DNA of 64,000 nt from Actinomycetota bacterium (lineage in GTDB: Bacteria; Actinomycetota; Thermoleophilia; Solirubrobacterales; Solirubrobacteraceae). A program made the translations under genes and the position numbers. This document shows, piece by piece, positions 7,396-15,767 of the stretch (positions are counted from its first letter, which is position 1; every line of letters begins with the position of its first letter). The notes under the pieces were generated by a model that saw only the letters and a list, made by a program, of their open reading frames with translations, did no database searches and had not been told where the DNA came from. The stretch is taken from assembly GCA_018268595.1 (NCBI GenBank), contig JAFDWH010000001.1, positions 124,001 through 188,000 on the forward strand, read 5' to 3'.

Positions 7396-9930
7396 ATGGT
7401 CAGTCGCTCCCTCAGGGGGAGACGGGCGACGGCCGCATCCGCAGCGCGAGGGGGAGCAAGGCTGCACACGCTCCGCCGCAGCCGTGTCGCGCGCGCGTTG
7501 GTCGCCCACGAGCACCGCACCGCCGCCGGCCTCTTCGCGCTGCTCGTGCTCGCGTACCTGTGGCCGGCGCTGCTGCCCGGCCATGCGCTCGCGCCGACCG
7601 CGCTGTTGCAGCTCGAAGTGCCGTGGGCGGCGAGCGCACCGGCGGGCGCCGCCCACTACGTCAACGGCGACCTCGCCGACGTGCCGCTGTCCTACTACCC
7701 ATGGACGGTGCTGGCGCGCGCGTTCGTGCACGCCGGCACGTTCCCCGCCTGGAACCCCTACGCGTTCGGCGGCACGCCGCTGTTCGCGAACCTGCAGATG
7801 GCGTGGGCGAGCCCGTTCAGCGTTCCGCTGTGGCTGCTGCCGCTGCCGTACGCGTTCGGGGTGGCGGCCGCGCTCAAGCTGTGGGTGGCCGCTTTCGGGA
7901 CCTACCTGCTCGTGCGCGAGCTGCGGCTCGGCTTCTGGGCCGGCGTCGTGTCCGGCGTCAGCTTCGCGCTGTGCGCGTTCGACGTCGTGTGGCTCAGCCA
8001 CGGCGTGTTCGTGTCGGTCGCCGCGTTGCTGCCGTGGTCGATCTGGCTGACGGAGCGGGTCGTGCGGCGCGGCCGTGGGACGGACGGGCTCGGACTGGCG
8101 CTGGTCGTCGCGATCGCGCTGACGGGCGGGCATCCCGGGACGCAGGCGCACCTGCTGGCGGCGACGGCGCTGTACGCGCTGGTGCGCGTCGCGCTCGGCG
8201 CCGGCGGTGGCGCCGGCGGGCGCTCGGCGCGGGCGCGGCTGGCGCGGCTCGGGCTCGTCGGCGCAGCGCTGCTCGTCGGCGCGCTGGTGACGGCGGTGCT
8301 GCTGCTGCCGGGCGAGCAGGCGGCGCAGGGCACCGTCGGCGCGCTCGCGCGCCGGCACGGCAGCCCGGGCTTCTTCAGCTCGACGCTCACGCCCGGCGCG
8401 CTGCGCAGCGCGCTGTTCCCGGACTGGTGGGGCCGCCCGAGCGAGCGCTTCACGGGCGGGCCGGCGGCGTATCGGGAGCGGACCTTCTACGCCGGCGCGG
8501 TCGCGCTCGTGCTCGCCGCCCTGGCGCTCGCCGCGCGCGGCGGTTGGCGGCGCAAGGCGCCGTTCGCGCTGCTCGGCGTGCTCGGCGCCGCCGTCGCACT
8601 GCGCACGCCCGGCCTGTGGGACCTCGTGATCCGCCTGCCCGTCTTCGAATGGATCCAGAACGGGCGCGCACTGCTGCTGTTCATGTTCGCCGTCGCGGTG
8701 CTGGCCGGCTTCGGCGTGCAGGCGCTGGTGGACGCGACCGTGCCGCGGCAACGGGTCCTCGCGGTGCTGGCGGTCGCGCTGCTCGCCGGCCTCGTCGGGA
8801 TCGCGTCGCTGCCGCCTGGCGGCGACGCGCTCGGCGGCGCGCTGGCGGAGATGGTGCGGCGCGGGCGCGCGGCCTCCACGCCCGCGGCCGTGGCGCTGGC
8901 GAGCGTCGGCTGGTGGCTCGTGCTGGCGGGCGCAACCGGCGCCGTCGCGCTCGCGGCCGTCCGGCATGCCGAACGGCGCCGGTTGCTCGGCGGCGCGCTC
9001 GCGCTGCTCGCCGCGCTCGACATGCTGCACTTCGCGCACGCCTTCCAGCCGATGGGCCCAACGCGCACGATCGTGCCCGGACGGACGCCGGCGATCGCGT
9101 TCCTCCAGCGGCACGCGGGCGACGGGCGGATAGCCGGCGTCGCGGCCCGGCCGGAGGACTGGACGCTGCCGGCCGACTGGTCGGCGACGTACGGGCTGCG
9201 GGACATACGCGGCTACGACCAGCCGTATCCGACGCAGCGCTACTTCCGCCTCTGGAGAGTGCTCGACCCGACCTCCGTCACGCCCTACCAGCTCGCGTCG
9301 CTCTCGCCCGGCGCGGCGAGGGTGCTCGGCGTGCTCGGCGCGCGCTACCTGGTCGCGCCGCCGCGGACGCAGCTCGGGCTGCCGCATTTGGACGTCGCCT
9401 ACGACGGGCGCGACGCGCGCGTCTTCGCCAACGAGCTTGCGATGCCGCGCGCGATCGTCGCGCGGCGGGTGCACGTCGCGAGCGACGAGGACGGCGAGGC
9501 GGCCGCGATCGGGGCGGCGTCGTTCGACCCGCGCCGCGACGCGGTCGTGCGTCGCGAGCAGATGCCGCGCGCGGCGGGCGCGCTGGGCGCGGGCGGCGGC
9601 AGCGTGCGCGTCGTCGCCGAGCGGAACGCGCGCGTGACGCTGCGGGCGACGCTGCCGCGGGCCGGGCTCGTCGTGCTCGGCGACCAGTGGGCGCCGGGCT
9701 GGCGCGTCGCGGTCGACGGCCGCCCCGCGCGCGCTGTGCAGGCCGACATGCTGCTGCGCGGCGTCGTCGTGCCGGCGGGCGCGCACGAGATCGTGTGGAG
9801 CTACCGCGTGCCGGGGCTGCGGGCGGGCGCGGCGCTGAGCGCGCTCGGACTGCTCGCCGCGCTCGCGTGGGCGGCGGCGCTGGCGCTGCGGGCTAGCAGC
9901 CGCCGCGCAGCACGAAGCCGCGCCCTCTGA
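7396..9930 (+). CDS. YfhO-family polytopic membrane protein, copy 2
   Basis: The 844-residue protein is collinear with the preceding gene over its whole length (MVSRSLRGRRA versus MASRSHRGRRA, NGDLADVPLSYYPW, FPAWNPYAFGGTPLFAN, DWWGRPSERF). It has the same arrangement of roughly 12 membrane segments plus a soluble beta-rich region near the end (LVVLGDQWAPGWRVAVDGRPA). It is more GC-rich than copy 1. The start codon and about 30 surrounding bases match copy 1 closely, so the duplication included the translation start. A role in moving or attaching sugars at the cell surface is inferred from the family. Confidence 0.87.
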   Translation: MVSRSLRGRRATAASAARGGARLHTLRRSRVARALVAHEHRTAAGLFALLVLAYLWPALLPGHALAPTALLQLEVPWAASAPAGAAHYVNGDLADVPLSYYPWTVLARAFVHAGTFPAWNPYAFGGTPLFANLQMAWASPFSVPLWLLPLPYAFGVAAALKLWVAAFGTYLLVRELRLGFWAGVVSGVSFALCAFDVVWLSHGVFVSVAALLPWSIWLTERVVRRGRGTDGLGLALVVAIALTGGHPGTQAHLLAATALYALVRVALGAGGGAGGRSARARLARLGLVGAALLVGALVTAVLLLPGEQAAQGTVGALARRHGSPGFFSSTLTPGALRSALFPDWWGRPSERFTGGPAAYRERTFYAGAVALVLAALALAARGGWRRKAPFALLGVLGAAVALRTPGLWDLVIRLPVFEWIQNGRALLLFMFAVAVLAGFGVQALVDATVPRQRVLAVLAVALLAGLVGIASLPPGGDALGGALAEMVRRGRAASTPAAVALASVGWWLVLAGATGAVALAAVRHAERRRLLGGALALLAALDMLHFAHAFQPMGPTRTIVPGRTPAIAFLQRHAGDGRIAGVAARPEDWTLPADWSATYGLRDIRGYDQPYPTQRYFRLWRVLDPTSVTPYQLASLSPGAARVLGVLGARYLVAPPRTQLGLPHLDVAYDGRDARVFANELAMPRAIVARRVHVASDEDGEAAAIGAASFDPRRDAVVRREQMPRAAGALGAGGGSVRVVAERNARVTLRATLPRAGLVVLGDQWAPGWRVAVDGRPARAVQADMLLRGVVVPAGAHEIVWSYRVPGLRAGAALSALGLLAALAWAAALALRASSRRAARSRAL

Positions 9931-10213
9931 GCTCTGCGACCTGGTCCTCGAAGGTCGCGAAGTCGCGCCGCAGCAGCGCGTCGAGCGGGCGCCCGACGGG
10001 GCCGCGGACGCGCACCCAGCGGCGCAGCACCGCGGCGCCGACCTGCTCCTCCGCCTCCGCCAACAGGTCGAGCAGGATCCCCAGCTCGGGCCGGTGGTCG
10101 AGCTGGCCCGACAGGAGCTCGAGCGGGTCCGCGGCGAGCGCCGTGCACAGCTCCTCCTCGGTGAGGCCGAGCAGGTCCATCAGGCGGGCGGCGCGGTCGG
10201 CGGCGTGCGCCAT
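9893..10213 (-). CDS. Hypothetical protein (106 aa)
   Basis: The protein MAHAADRAARLMDLLGLTEEELCTALAADPLELLSG is wholly soluble and mostly helical. Its N-terminal third resembles a small helix-turn-helix-like bundle (LGLTEEELCTALAADPLEL), then a helix LGILLDLLAEAEEQ and an Arg-rich stretch. It may be a small regulator, but no family is recognised. It lies 13 bases downstream of prs on the same strand. It overlaps the convergent 3' end of the second YfhO-type gene by 38 bases, which lowers confidence a little. Confidence 0.6.
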   Translation of the reverse strand: MAHAADRAARLMDLLGLTEEELCTALAADPLELLSGQLDHRPELGILLDLLAEAEEQVGAAVLRRWVRVRGPVGRPLDALLRRDFATFEDQVAELRGRGFVLRGGC

Positions 10214-10226
10214 CGCGAGCGGCGGC

Positions 10227-11249
10227 TCAGAACAGCTGGTTCTCGCCGCGGAAGACCTCGGACACCGAGCCGTCCGTGAAGATCTGGCGGATCGAGCTGG
10301 TCAGCAGCTCCGCGCACGGCAGCACGGTGATGTTGTCCGGCGCGCCGTCGCGCAGCGGGATCGTGTCGGTCACGACGATCTCGTCGAACGCCGCCGCCGC
10401 GAGGTTCTCCCACGCGTTGCCGGAGAAGACGGCGTGCGTCGCGGCCGCCAGCACGCGCGTCGCGCCCGCGTCGCGGACCGTCTGGGCGGCCGCCTTCAAG
10501 GTTCCCGCCGTGTCGATGATGTCGTCGACGATCACCGCCGTCTTGCCCTTCACGTCGCCGATCACGTAGCCGATCTCGGCGACCTGCTGGGCGGGGCGCT
10601 CCTTGTTGAGGATCGCCAGCTCGGCGCCGATGTGGGCGGCGAACTTCTTGTTCAGCTTCACGCGCCCGGCGTCCGGCGAGACGACCACGAGGTCCTCGAG
10701 GCCCTGGTCGGCGAAGTACTTCTCCAGCATGAACATCGCCGTCATGTGGTCGCACGGCTTCTGGAAGAAGCCCTGGATCTGGCCGGAGTGGAGGTCCATC
10801 GTGAGGATGCGGTCGATACCGGCGGTCTCCAGCATGCGCGCAACCAGGCGGGCGCTGATCGGCTCGCGCGGCGCGGACTTCTTGTCCTGGCGCGAGTAGC
10901 CGTACCACGGGCAGACGGCGATCACGCGGTGCGCCGAGCCGCCGACGGCCGCGTCGACCATCTCCAGCAGCTCCATCAGCGCGTCGTTCGCCGACAGGCC
11001 CATGCGCGGGTTGCCGCAGATCGGCTGCACGATGAAGATGTCGGCGCCGCGGATCGACTCGTCGTAGCGGCAGTAGACCTCGCCGTTGGAGAAGGTCTTG
11101 AGCGTCACTCCGCCGAGATCGATCCCGAGCTTGCCGGCGATGTCGTTCGCGAGCGCCGGATGGGCGCGACCGCTGAACAGCATGAGGCGCTTGTCGTAGC
11201 CGATGTCCAACTGGGTGCTCAGACGCTCCTGCGGCTCGGCGGCGCTCAT
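10227..11249 (-). CDS. prs: Ribose-phosphate pyrophosphokinase (PRPP synthetase)
   Basis: The 340-residue enzyme makes 5-phosphoribosyl 1-diphosphate from ribose 5-phosphate and ATP for nucleotide, His and Trp synthesis. Visible motifs: the RPPK flexible loop region CPWYGYSRQDKKSAPREPISA, the metal/ATP motif DLHSGQIQGFF and the PRPP-binding loop VVIVDDIIDTAGT. The first residues after MSAAEPQERLSTQ (GYDKRLMLFSGRAHPALA) match the usual N-terminus. I chose ATG 11249; an alternative ATG at 11294 overlaps the glmU stop (ATGA) and adds 15 residues. glmU-prs is a conserved bacterial gene pair. Confidence 0.95.
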   Translation of the reverse strand: MSAAEPQERLSTQLDIGYDKRLMLFSGRAHPALANDIAGKLGIDLGGVTLKTFSNGEVYCRYDESIRGADIFIVQPICGNPRMGLSANDALMELLEMVDAAVGGSAHRVIAVCPWYGYSRQDKKSAPREPISARLVARMLETAGIDRILTMDLHSGQIQGFFQKPCDHMTAMFMLEKYFADQGLEDLVVVSPDAGRVKLNKKFAAHIGAELAILNKERPAQQVAEIGYVIGDVKGKTAVIVDDIIDTAGTLKAAAQTVRDAGATRVLAAATHAVFSGNAWENLAAAAFDEIVVTDTIPLRDGAPDNITVLPCAELLTSSIRQIFTDGSVSEVFRGENQLF

Positions 11250-11290
11250 CTCGGGTGCGAGTGTACGCCTAGGGGGCGACGAGACCGGGC

Positions 11291-12685
11291 TCATCTGTCG
11301 GCGCGCTCCCTCAGCCGCTCGTCGTAGCCCTCGAGGTTCCGCTGGCGCGCACGCGCGATCCCCAGCGCGCCGTCGGGGACCTCGTCCGTGATGACCGAGC
11401 CGGCGCCGATCCACGCGTCGTCGCCGACGGTGACGGGGGCGACGAGCGACGTGTGCACGCCGCCGTGGACGTTGGCCCCGATCGTCGTGCGGTGCTTCTC
11501 GCGCCCGTCGTAGTTGGCGGTGATCGTGCTGGCGCCGAGGTTCGTGCCGGCGCCGACGTCGGCGTCGCCGACGTACGAGAGGTGCGGCACCTTCGCGCCC
11601 TCGCCGATGTCGGAGTTCTTGATCTCGACGAACGTGCCGGCCTTGCTGCGCTCGCGCAGCAGCGCGTTCGGCCGCAGGTAGGCGAACGGGCCGACCGACG
11701 CGCCGTCGCGCACCTCGGCGCCGGTCGCGTAGGAGTGCGGGATGCGCACGCCGGCGCCGAGCGTCGTGTCGACGAGGGTGGTGAGCGGGCCGACCTCGCA
11801 CCCGGGGCCGATGCGGGTGGCGCCTTGGATGCTCGTGAACGGGTGGACGGTCGTGTCCGCGTCGATCTCGACGTCGGCGTCGATCACGGTCGAGCCGGGG
11901 TCGACGATCGTGACGCCGGCCGCCATGTGACGCGCGTGGATGCGCTGCTGGGCGAGCGCGCGGACCTTCGCGAGGTCGCCGCGGTCGTTGATGCCGAGCG
12001 CGAGCGTCGGGTCGTCGACGACGTGCGCGGCGACGACCTTGTCCTGTGAGCGCAGGATCGGCAGCACGTCGGGCAGGTACAGCTCGCCCTGCGCGTTGTC
12101 GGCTCTGACCTGCTGAAGCGCGTCGAGCAGGTCGCCGCCGGCGAACGCGTAGACGCCGCCGTTGACCTCGCGGATCTCCAGCTCGCCGGGGGTCGCGTCG
12201 CCCGGCTTCTTCGTCTCGACGACGCGCTCGACGGCGCCGTCCGGGCCGCGCACGACGCGCCCGTAGCCGGACGGGTCGTCGAGCACCATCGTCAGCATCG
12301 TGGCGCTCGCTCTGTGGCCCGCATGGGCCTGCGCGAGCGCGCGCAGCGCTTCGCCGGTCATCAGCGGCACGTCACCGCAGATCACGAGGACCGGAGCGTC
12401 GCGCTCGACGTGCTCGCGCGCGCTGGCGACGGCGTCGGCGGTGCCGCGCGCCTCCTGCTGGACGGCCAGGACGACAGTCGGGTCGTCGAGCTGCGCGACC
12501 GCCGGCTCGAGCGCCCGGTCGGGGCCGCCGACGACGACGACCCTCTGCGCGCCGGCGGCGCGCGCCGCCGCGATCGACCACGCGATCACGGGGCGACCGC
12601 ACAGCGGGTGCAGCAGCTTGGGCGTCGCGGAGCGCATGCGCGTTCCCTGCCCCGCGGCGAGGATGACGACGACCGGCGCGGCCAC
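11291..12685 (-). CDS. glmU: Bifunctional GlmU: GlcN-1-P acetyltransferase / UDP-GlcNAc pyrophosphorylase
   Basis: From GTG 12685 the protein is 464 residues and starts VAAPVVVILAAGQGTRMRSATPK, the nucleotidyltransferase signature of GlmU. The N-terminal half carries CGDVPLMTGEALRAL and GYGRVVR. The C-terminal half is a left-handed beta-helix with repeated hexapeptides and the acetyltransferase region FVEIKNSDIGEGAKVPHLSYVGDADVG. It makes UDP-GlcNAc for peptidoglycan. The frame stays open further upstream, but that region is the tRNA/glmU intergenic spacer, so the GTG giving the standard N-terminus is preferred. Cotranscribed with prs. Confidence 0.95.
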   Translation of the reverse strand: MAAPVVVILAAGQGTRMRSATPKLLHPLCGRPVIAWSIAAARAAGAQRVVVVGGPDRALEPAVAQLDDPTVVLAVQQEARGTADAVASAREHVERDAPVLVICGDVPLMTGEALRALAQAHAGHRASATMLTMVLDDPSGYGRVVRGPDGAVERVVETKKPGDATPGELEIREVNGGVYAFAGGDLLDALQQVRADNAQGELYLPDVLPILRSQDKVVAAHVVDDPTLALGINDRGDLAKVRALAQQRIHARHMAAGVTIVDPGSTVIDADVEIDADTTVHPFTSIQGATRIGPGCEVGPLTTLVDTTLGAGVRIPHSYATGAEVRDGASVGPFAYLRPNALLRERSKAGTFVEIKNSDIGEGAKVPHLSYVGDADVGAGTNLGASTITANYDGREKHRTTIGANVHGGVHTSLVAPVTVGDDAWIGAGSVITDEVPDGALGIARARQRNLEGYDERLRERADR

Positions 12686-12775
12686 GCGCGCATGGTAGCC
12701 GCGCGCGGCGCATCCCGCCTCGCCGGCCGGCCGCCGGGCCGCCGCCGACCCGCCGAGCGCGCTTGGCGCGGCCCC

Positions 12776-12781
12776 TAGAAT
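12776..12781 (+). promoter_or_regulatory. -10 box of the tRNA-Gln promoter
   Basis: TAGAAT sits 13 bases before the first tRNA base, which would put transcription start about 7 bases upstream of the mature 5' end. No clear -35 hexamer is visible at the right distance. Confidence 0.5.
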
Positions 12782-12794
12782 CGACCGCACCCGT

Positions 12795-12865
12795 TGGGGG
12801 GTCGTCTAATGGCAAGACTCCGGCCTTTGGAGCCGGCTATCCGGGTTCGAGTCCCGGCCCCCCAG
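12795..12865 (+). tRNA. tRNA-Gln (anticodon TTG)
   Basis: The sequence folds into a full cloverleaf. The acceptor stem TGGGGGG pairs with CCCCCCA, with discriminator G. The D arm is GTCT/AGAC. The anticodon arm CCGGC-CTTTGGA-GCCGG has TTG at positions 34-36. The T arm is CCGGG-TTCGAGT-CCCGG. The 3' CCA is not encoded. The tRNA is 71 nt. Immediately 3' of it lies a vanX fragment on the opposite strand. Confidence 0.97.
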
Positions 12866-12881
12866 TCGCCCGGACGCTTAA

Positions 12882-12954
12882 GCCGTCCCACAGCAGCAGG
12901 CCGAAGCCGAGGGACGCGGCCTCGTCGCGTGCTCGAAGACGAACCTTCGTTCAC
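12882..12954 (-). pseudogene. vanX: vanX remnant (D-Ala-D-Ala dipeptidase, mostly deleted)
   Basis: On the reverse strand a GTG at 12954 overlaps the stop of the vanA remnant as GTGA, the usual vanA-vanX junction. It is followed by AACGAAGGTTCGTCTTC, close to the expected codons for MN(D/E)xFVF but one base out of frame. Right after this the frame changes and encodes ARDEAASLGFGLLLWDG, which matches the internal VanX segment before the YRP motif. About 50 codons between these points are missing, and everything after WDG is gone. The zinc-binding and catalytic residues of VanX are absent, so it cannot encode a dipeptidase. Confidence 0.8.
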
Positions 12955-14046
12955 CGCCCGCCGCCCGTCAGCGCCAGCGACACCAGCCGGTCGATCACCT
13001 CGGCGAGCGGCAGTCCTGCGGCCGCCATCATCCGCGGATAGCGGCTGTACGAGGTCAAGCCGGGCAACGTGTTGACCTCGTTGAGCACGACCGTTCCGTC
13101 CTCGGTGAGGAACATGTCGACCCGCGCCAGCCCGCTGCATCCCAACGCGCGGTCGACGCGCTTCGCCGCCTCCGGGACGCGCCGGCGCGACGCTTCCGAG
13201 ATGTCGGCGGGAACGATCGGCGTCGCGTTGTCGGACCCGCGCTCCGGCTCGTCCTCCTGATGGATCCGGAAGCCTTCGAGGACGTCCAGCGCCGCGCCGC
13301 CTAGGCTGCCGCGCTCCAACGCCGAGACGAGCGCCTCGGTGTCGAGCAGCGCGCCGCGTGCGGTGTTGACGAGCACCGCCCCCGGCTTCATCCGCTCGAT
13401 GCGGCGGCGATCGAGCAGGTGGCGCGTCTCGGCGGTGAGCGGCGTGTGGAGCGTCACGACGTCGCTCTGCTCCAGCAGCTCGCCGAGCGGCACGTGACCG
13501 GCGGCGGGCTCGGGCCGCGCGTCGCAGGCGAGGATGCGGCAGCCGAACCCCCGCAGCCGGTCGATCACCGCGGCGCCGATGCGTCCCGTCCCGACCACGC
13601 CGACGGTCAGGTCGCGCAGCTCCCGCCCGCGCACGTCGTGCAAGCGGTAGTCGTGGACGTCCGTGCGCCTGACGGTGCACTTGGCGTGCCGCAGCGCCAT
13701 CAGCATCAGCATCAGCGTGTAGTCGGCGAGCGCTGTCGGGCGAGTAGGCGACGGTCTCGACGGCGATGCCGGCGCGCTGCGCGCAGTCCACGTCGACGTG
13801 GTTGCAGCCGACGCTGCGCGTGGAGATGTACGTCACGCCGGCTTCGCCGAGTGCGCGAAGGGTGGCGTTCGCGACGCGCGTCTTGTGACCGATGCTGATG
13901 CAGCGGTTCCCGCGCGCCAGTCCCACGTTGGCCTCGCTCACCGCCGCCTCGGTGATCGTCGGCACGACGCCGAAGCGCGGCGCCAGCGCCCGGAGCACGG
14001 CGGCCTCGTCCCGCCCGCACCCGTAGATCGTGATCCCCATCGTCAT
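12951..14046 (-). pseudogene. vanH/vanA: vanH-vanA deletion fusion with frameshift (D-lactate dehydrogenase / D-Ala-D-Lac ligase remnant)
   Basis: Reading from ATG 14046, the product is VanH-like (MGITIYGCGRDEA, STRSVGCNHVDV, VAYSPDS). At about 13731 one extra base shifts the frame; in the next frame VanH continues (LMLMALRHAK, GVVGTGRIGAAV, LGGAALDVLEG). At about 13272 the reading passes in frame into the C-terminal third of VanA (FRIHQEDEPERGSDNA, ALGCSGLARVDMFL, VLNEVNTLPGLTSYSRYPRM). The last roughly 60 residues of VanH and the first roughly 230 of VanA are lost. The start overlaps the upstream carboxypeptidase stop (ATGA), so the original operon was dacA-vanH-vanA-vanX. The product is expected to be inactive. 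Confidence 0.88.
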
Positions 14047-14984
14047 GGTCGCAAGCGCTCAACCAGTTGCTTGGCGGCCGACAGCCCCGCGTCGATCAGG
14101 TCGTCGCCCCGCTGCCCGAGCACGACGCCGATCACCTCTCTGCCGCCGCTCTCCGTGGACCACACCGCCCGGAATATCAAGCAGCCGCCGGCCGCCGCGT
14201 GCGAGCCGGTCTTCATGCCGACGAACCCGTCGTGGCCGAGCAGCGCGTTGGTGTTCGTCACCTCGCCGGCGACCGGCAGCGAGTAGCTGCGGGTGGCCAT
14301 CATCGCCGCCAGCGTCCGGTCCCGCGCGACCGCCTGCGCGAGGCGCAACTGATCGAGCGCCGTCGAGACCGTGCCGTCGTCGTATCCGCTCGGATCGGTG
14401 TAGGTCGTGTGGGACATCCCCAGCGCCCGCGCCGTGCGGTTCATCTCCGCGACGAAGGCGGGAACGCTGCCGGCGACCTCACGCGCGACGAGCAGCGAGA
14501 CGTTGTTCGCCGACGGCAGCAGGATCGCCATCAGGGCGTCGCGCTCGGTGAGCTGCTCGCCGGCGCGGACGTCGACCACTGACTGCCCTCCGCGGCGCCG
14601 CGCGTCGGTGTCGACGACGTCGTCCTGGGAGACCGTGAACAGGGGTCCGCTCTCGCCCGCGCGCAGCGGATGGTGCTTGAGCACGACGTAGGCGGTCATC
14701 ACCTTCGCCACGCTGGCGATCGGGACCGGGCGCTGGTGCGGGCTCGCCGCCGGCCGGCCGCCGTCGAGCACGTATGCCCCCTGTCCGCGACGCGGCCACC
14801 CGTCCGTCGACAGGTAGCTGCGGTCGCGGCCGTCGAGCGGGTGGCGGAGCCCTGGGAACGCCGTGGCCGCGAGCAGCAGGACGAGCGCCGCGCCGAGCAG
14901 CGCGCGGCGACGCCGACGGCGATGCAGGGTCGCCGTGCGGTGGACACGGCTGGGTGCCGTTCCTGTCCGATCGCCGGAGGTCAC
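14043..14984 (-). CDS. D-alanyl-D-alanine carboxypeptidase (peptidase S11, DacA/PBP5-like)
   Basis: The 313-residue protein starts at GTG 14984 and has an Arg-rich N-terminus followed by a membrane segment (ALLGAALVLLLAATAFPGL), so the domain lies outside the membrane. All three penicillin-binding motifs are present: SVAK (S91-K94), SAN (158-160) and KTG (258-260). Such enzymes remove the terminal D-Ala from stem pentapeptides, which also removes the vancomycin target. It is translationally coupled to the vanH remnant and divergent from vanRS, which suggests it belongs to the van regulon and may be the only effector left. Confidence 0.9.
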   Translation of the reverse strand: MTSGDRTGTAPSRVHRTATLHRRRRRRALLGAALVLLLAATAFPGLRHPLDGRDRSYLSTDGWPRRGQGAYVLDGGRPAASPHQRPVPIASVAKVMTAYVVLKHHPLRAGESGPLFTVSQDDVVDTDARRRGGQSVVDVRAGEQLTERDALMAILLPSANNVSLLVAREVAGSVPAFVAEMNRTARALGMSHTTYTDPSGYDDGTVSTALDQLRLAQAVARDRTLAAMMATRSYSLPVAGEVTNTNALLGHDGFVGMKTGSHAAAGGCLIFRAVWSTESGGREVIGVVLGQRGDDLIDAGLSAAKQLVERLRP

Positions 14985-15071
14985 GCCGCCATTTCAGGCG
15001 GCGCGGCGTTGCCGGCGGGTATGCGGATTTCGATATGCCGGCGATACGCCCCGGCTCGTACCATCCGAGCG
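14985..15071 (+). promoter_or_regulatory. Divergent dacA/vanR promoter region with inverted sequence
   Basis: This 87-base region separates two divergent operons. On the plus strand TACCAT at 15059-15064 lies 7 bases before the vanR GTG, consistent with a leaderless vanRS mRNA. Two GCCGGC-centred segments (GCGTTGCCGGCGGGTATGC and GATATGCCGGCGATACGC) are imperfectly inverted around about 15033, a possible VanR-binding site. Operator function is an inference. Confidence 0.45.
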
Positions 15072-15767
15072 GTGCGCGTCTTGGTCGTCGAGGACGAGCC
15101 CTACCTGGCCGAAGCGATCCGCGACGGCCTCCGCCTGGAGGCGATCGCGGCCGACCTCGCCGGCGACGGCGACACCGCGCTGAGGCTGCTGAACGTCAAC
15201 GCGTACGACATCGCCGTCCTCGACCGCGACGTCCCCGGCCCCTCCGGCGACGAGATCGCCAAGCGCATCGTCGCCTCTGGCAGCGGCGTGCCGATCCTGA
15301 TGCTCACCGCCGCCGACCGGCTCGACGACAAGGTCACCGGGTTCGAGCTCGGCGCCGACGACTACCTCACGAAGCCGTTCGAGCTGCGGGAGCTGGTGCT
15401 GCGCCTGCGCGCGCTCGACCGCCGCCGCGCTCACAGCAGGCCGCCCGTGCGGGAGCTCGCCGGCCTGCGTCTCGATCCGTTCCGGCGCGAGGTCTACCGC
15501 GACGGCCGCTACGTCGCGCTGACCCGCAAGCAGTTCGCGGTGCTCGAAGTGCTCGTCGCGGCCGAGGGCGGCGTCGTCAGCGCTGAGGAGCTGCTGCAAC
15601 GGGCGTGGGACGAGCACGCGGACCCGTTCACCAACGCCGTGCGCATCACGGTCTCGGCGCTGCGCAGACGGCTCGGGGAACCGTGGGTCATCGCCACCGT
15701 CGCCGGTGCCGGCTACCGCATCGACACGACGCCGGACAGCGGCCGTGCGGGAGACGAGCGTGGATAG
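15072..15767 (+). CDS. vanR: VanR-type two-component response regulator
   Basis: The 231-residue OmpR-family regulator starts at GTG 15072 with VRVLVVEDEPYLAEAIRDGL. The receiver domain holds the phospho-acceptor Asp in IAVLDRDVPG (D51) and the Lys in YLTKPFE. The C-terminal winged helix includes LTRKQFAVLEVLVAAEGGVV and VRITVSALRRRLGEPW. Both ends closely match, from memory, the VanR of Streptomyces coelicolor, which turns on vanHAX in response to glycopeptides. All key residues are intact. It overlaps vanS by 8 bases. Confidence 0.92.
   Translation: MRVLVVEDEPYLAEAIRDGLRLEAIAADLAGDGDTALRLLNVNAYDIAVLDRDVPGPSGDEIAKRIVASGSGVPILMLTAADRLDDKVTGFELGADDYLTKPFELRELVLRLRALDRRRAHSRPPVRELAGLRLDPFRREVYRDGRYVALTRKQFAVLEVLVAAEGGVVSAEELLQRAWDEHADPFTNAVRITVSALRRRLGEPWVIATVAGAGYRIDTTPDSGRAGDERG

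Noticed and set aside
7189-9786. Very long antisense reading frame across the second YfhO-type gene (865 codons)
   Set aside because: It is an Arg/His/Gln-rich translation with no domain, produced by the GC-rich third-position pattern of the real gene. Similar frames appear opposite nearly every gene.
11250-11294. ATG 11294 as the true start of prs
   Set aside because: It would overlap the glmU stop neatly, but it adds 15 residues not typical of the family. It is kept as an alternative only.
13722-13740. The vanH frameshift as a programmed frameshift
   Set aside because: No slippery heptamer or downstream stimulator is evident, and the same locus carries two large deletions, so decay is the simpler reading. 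A sequencing error cannot be excluded.
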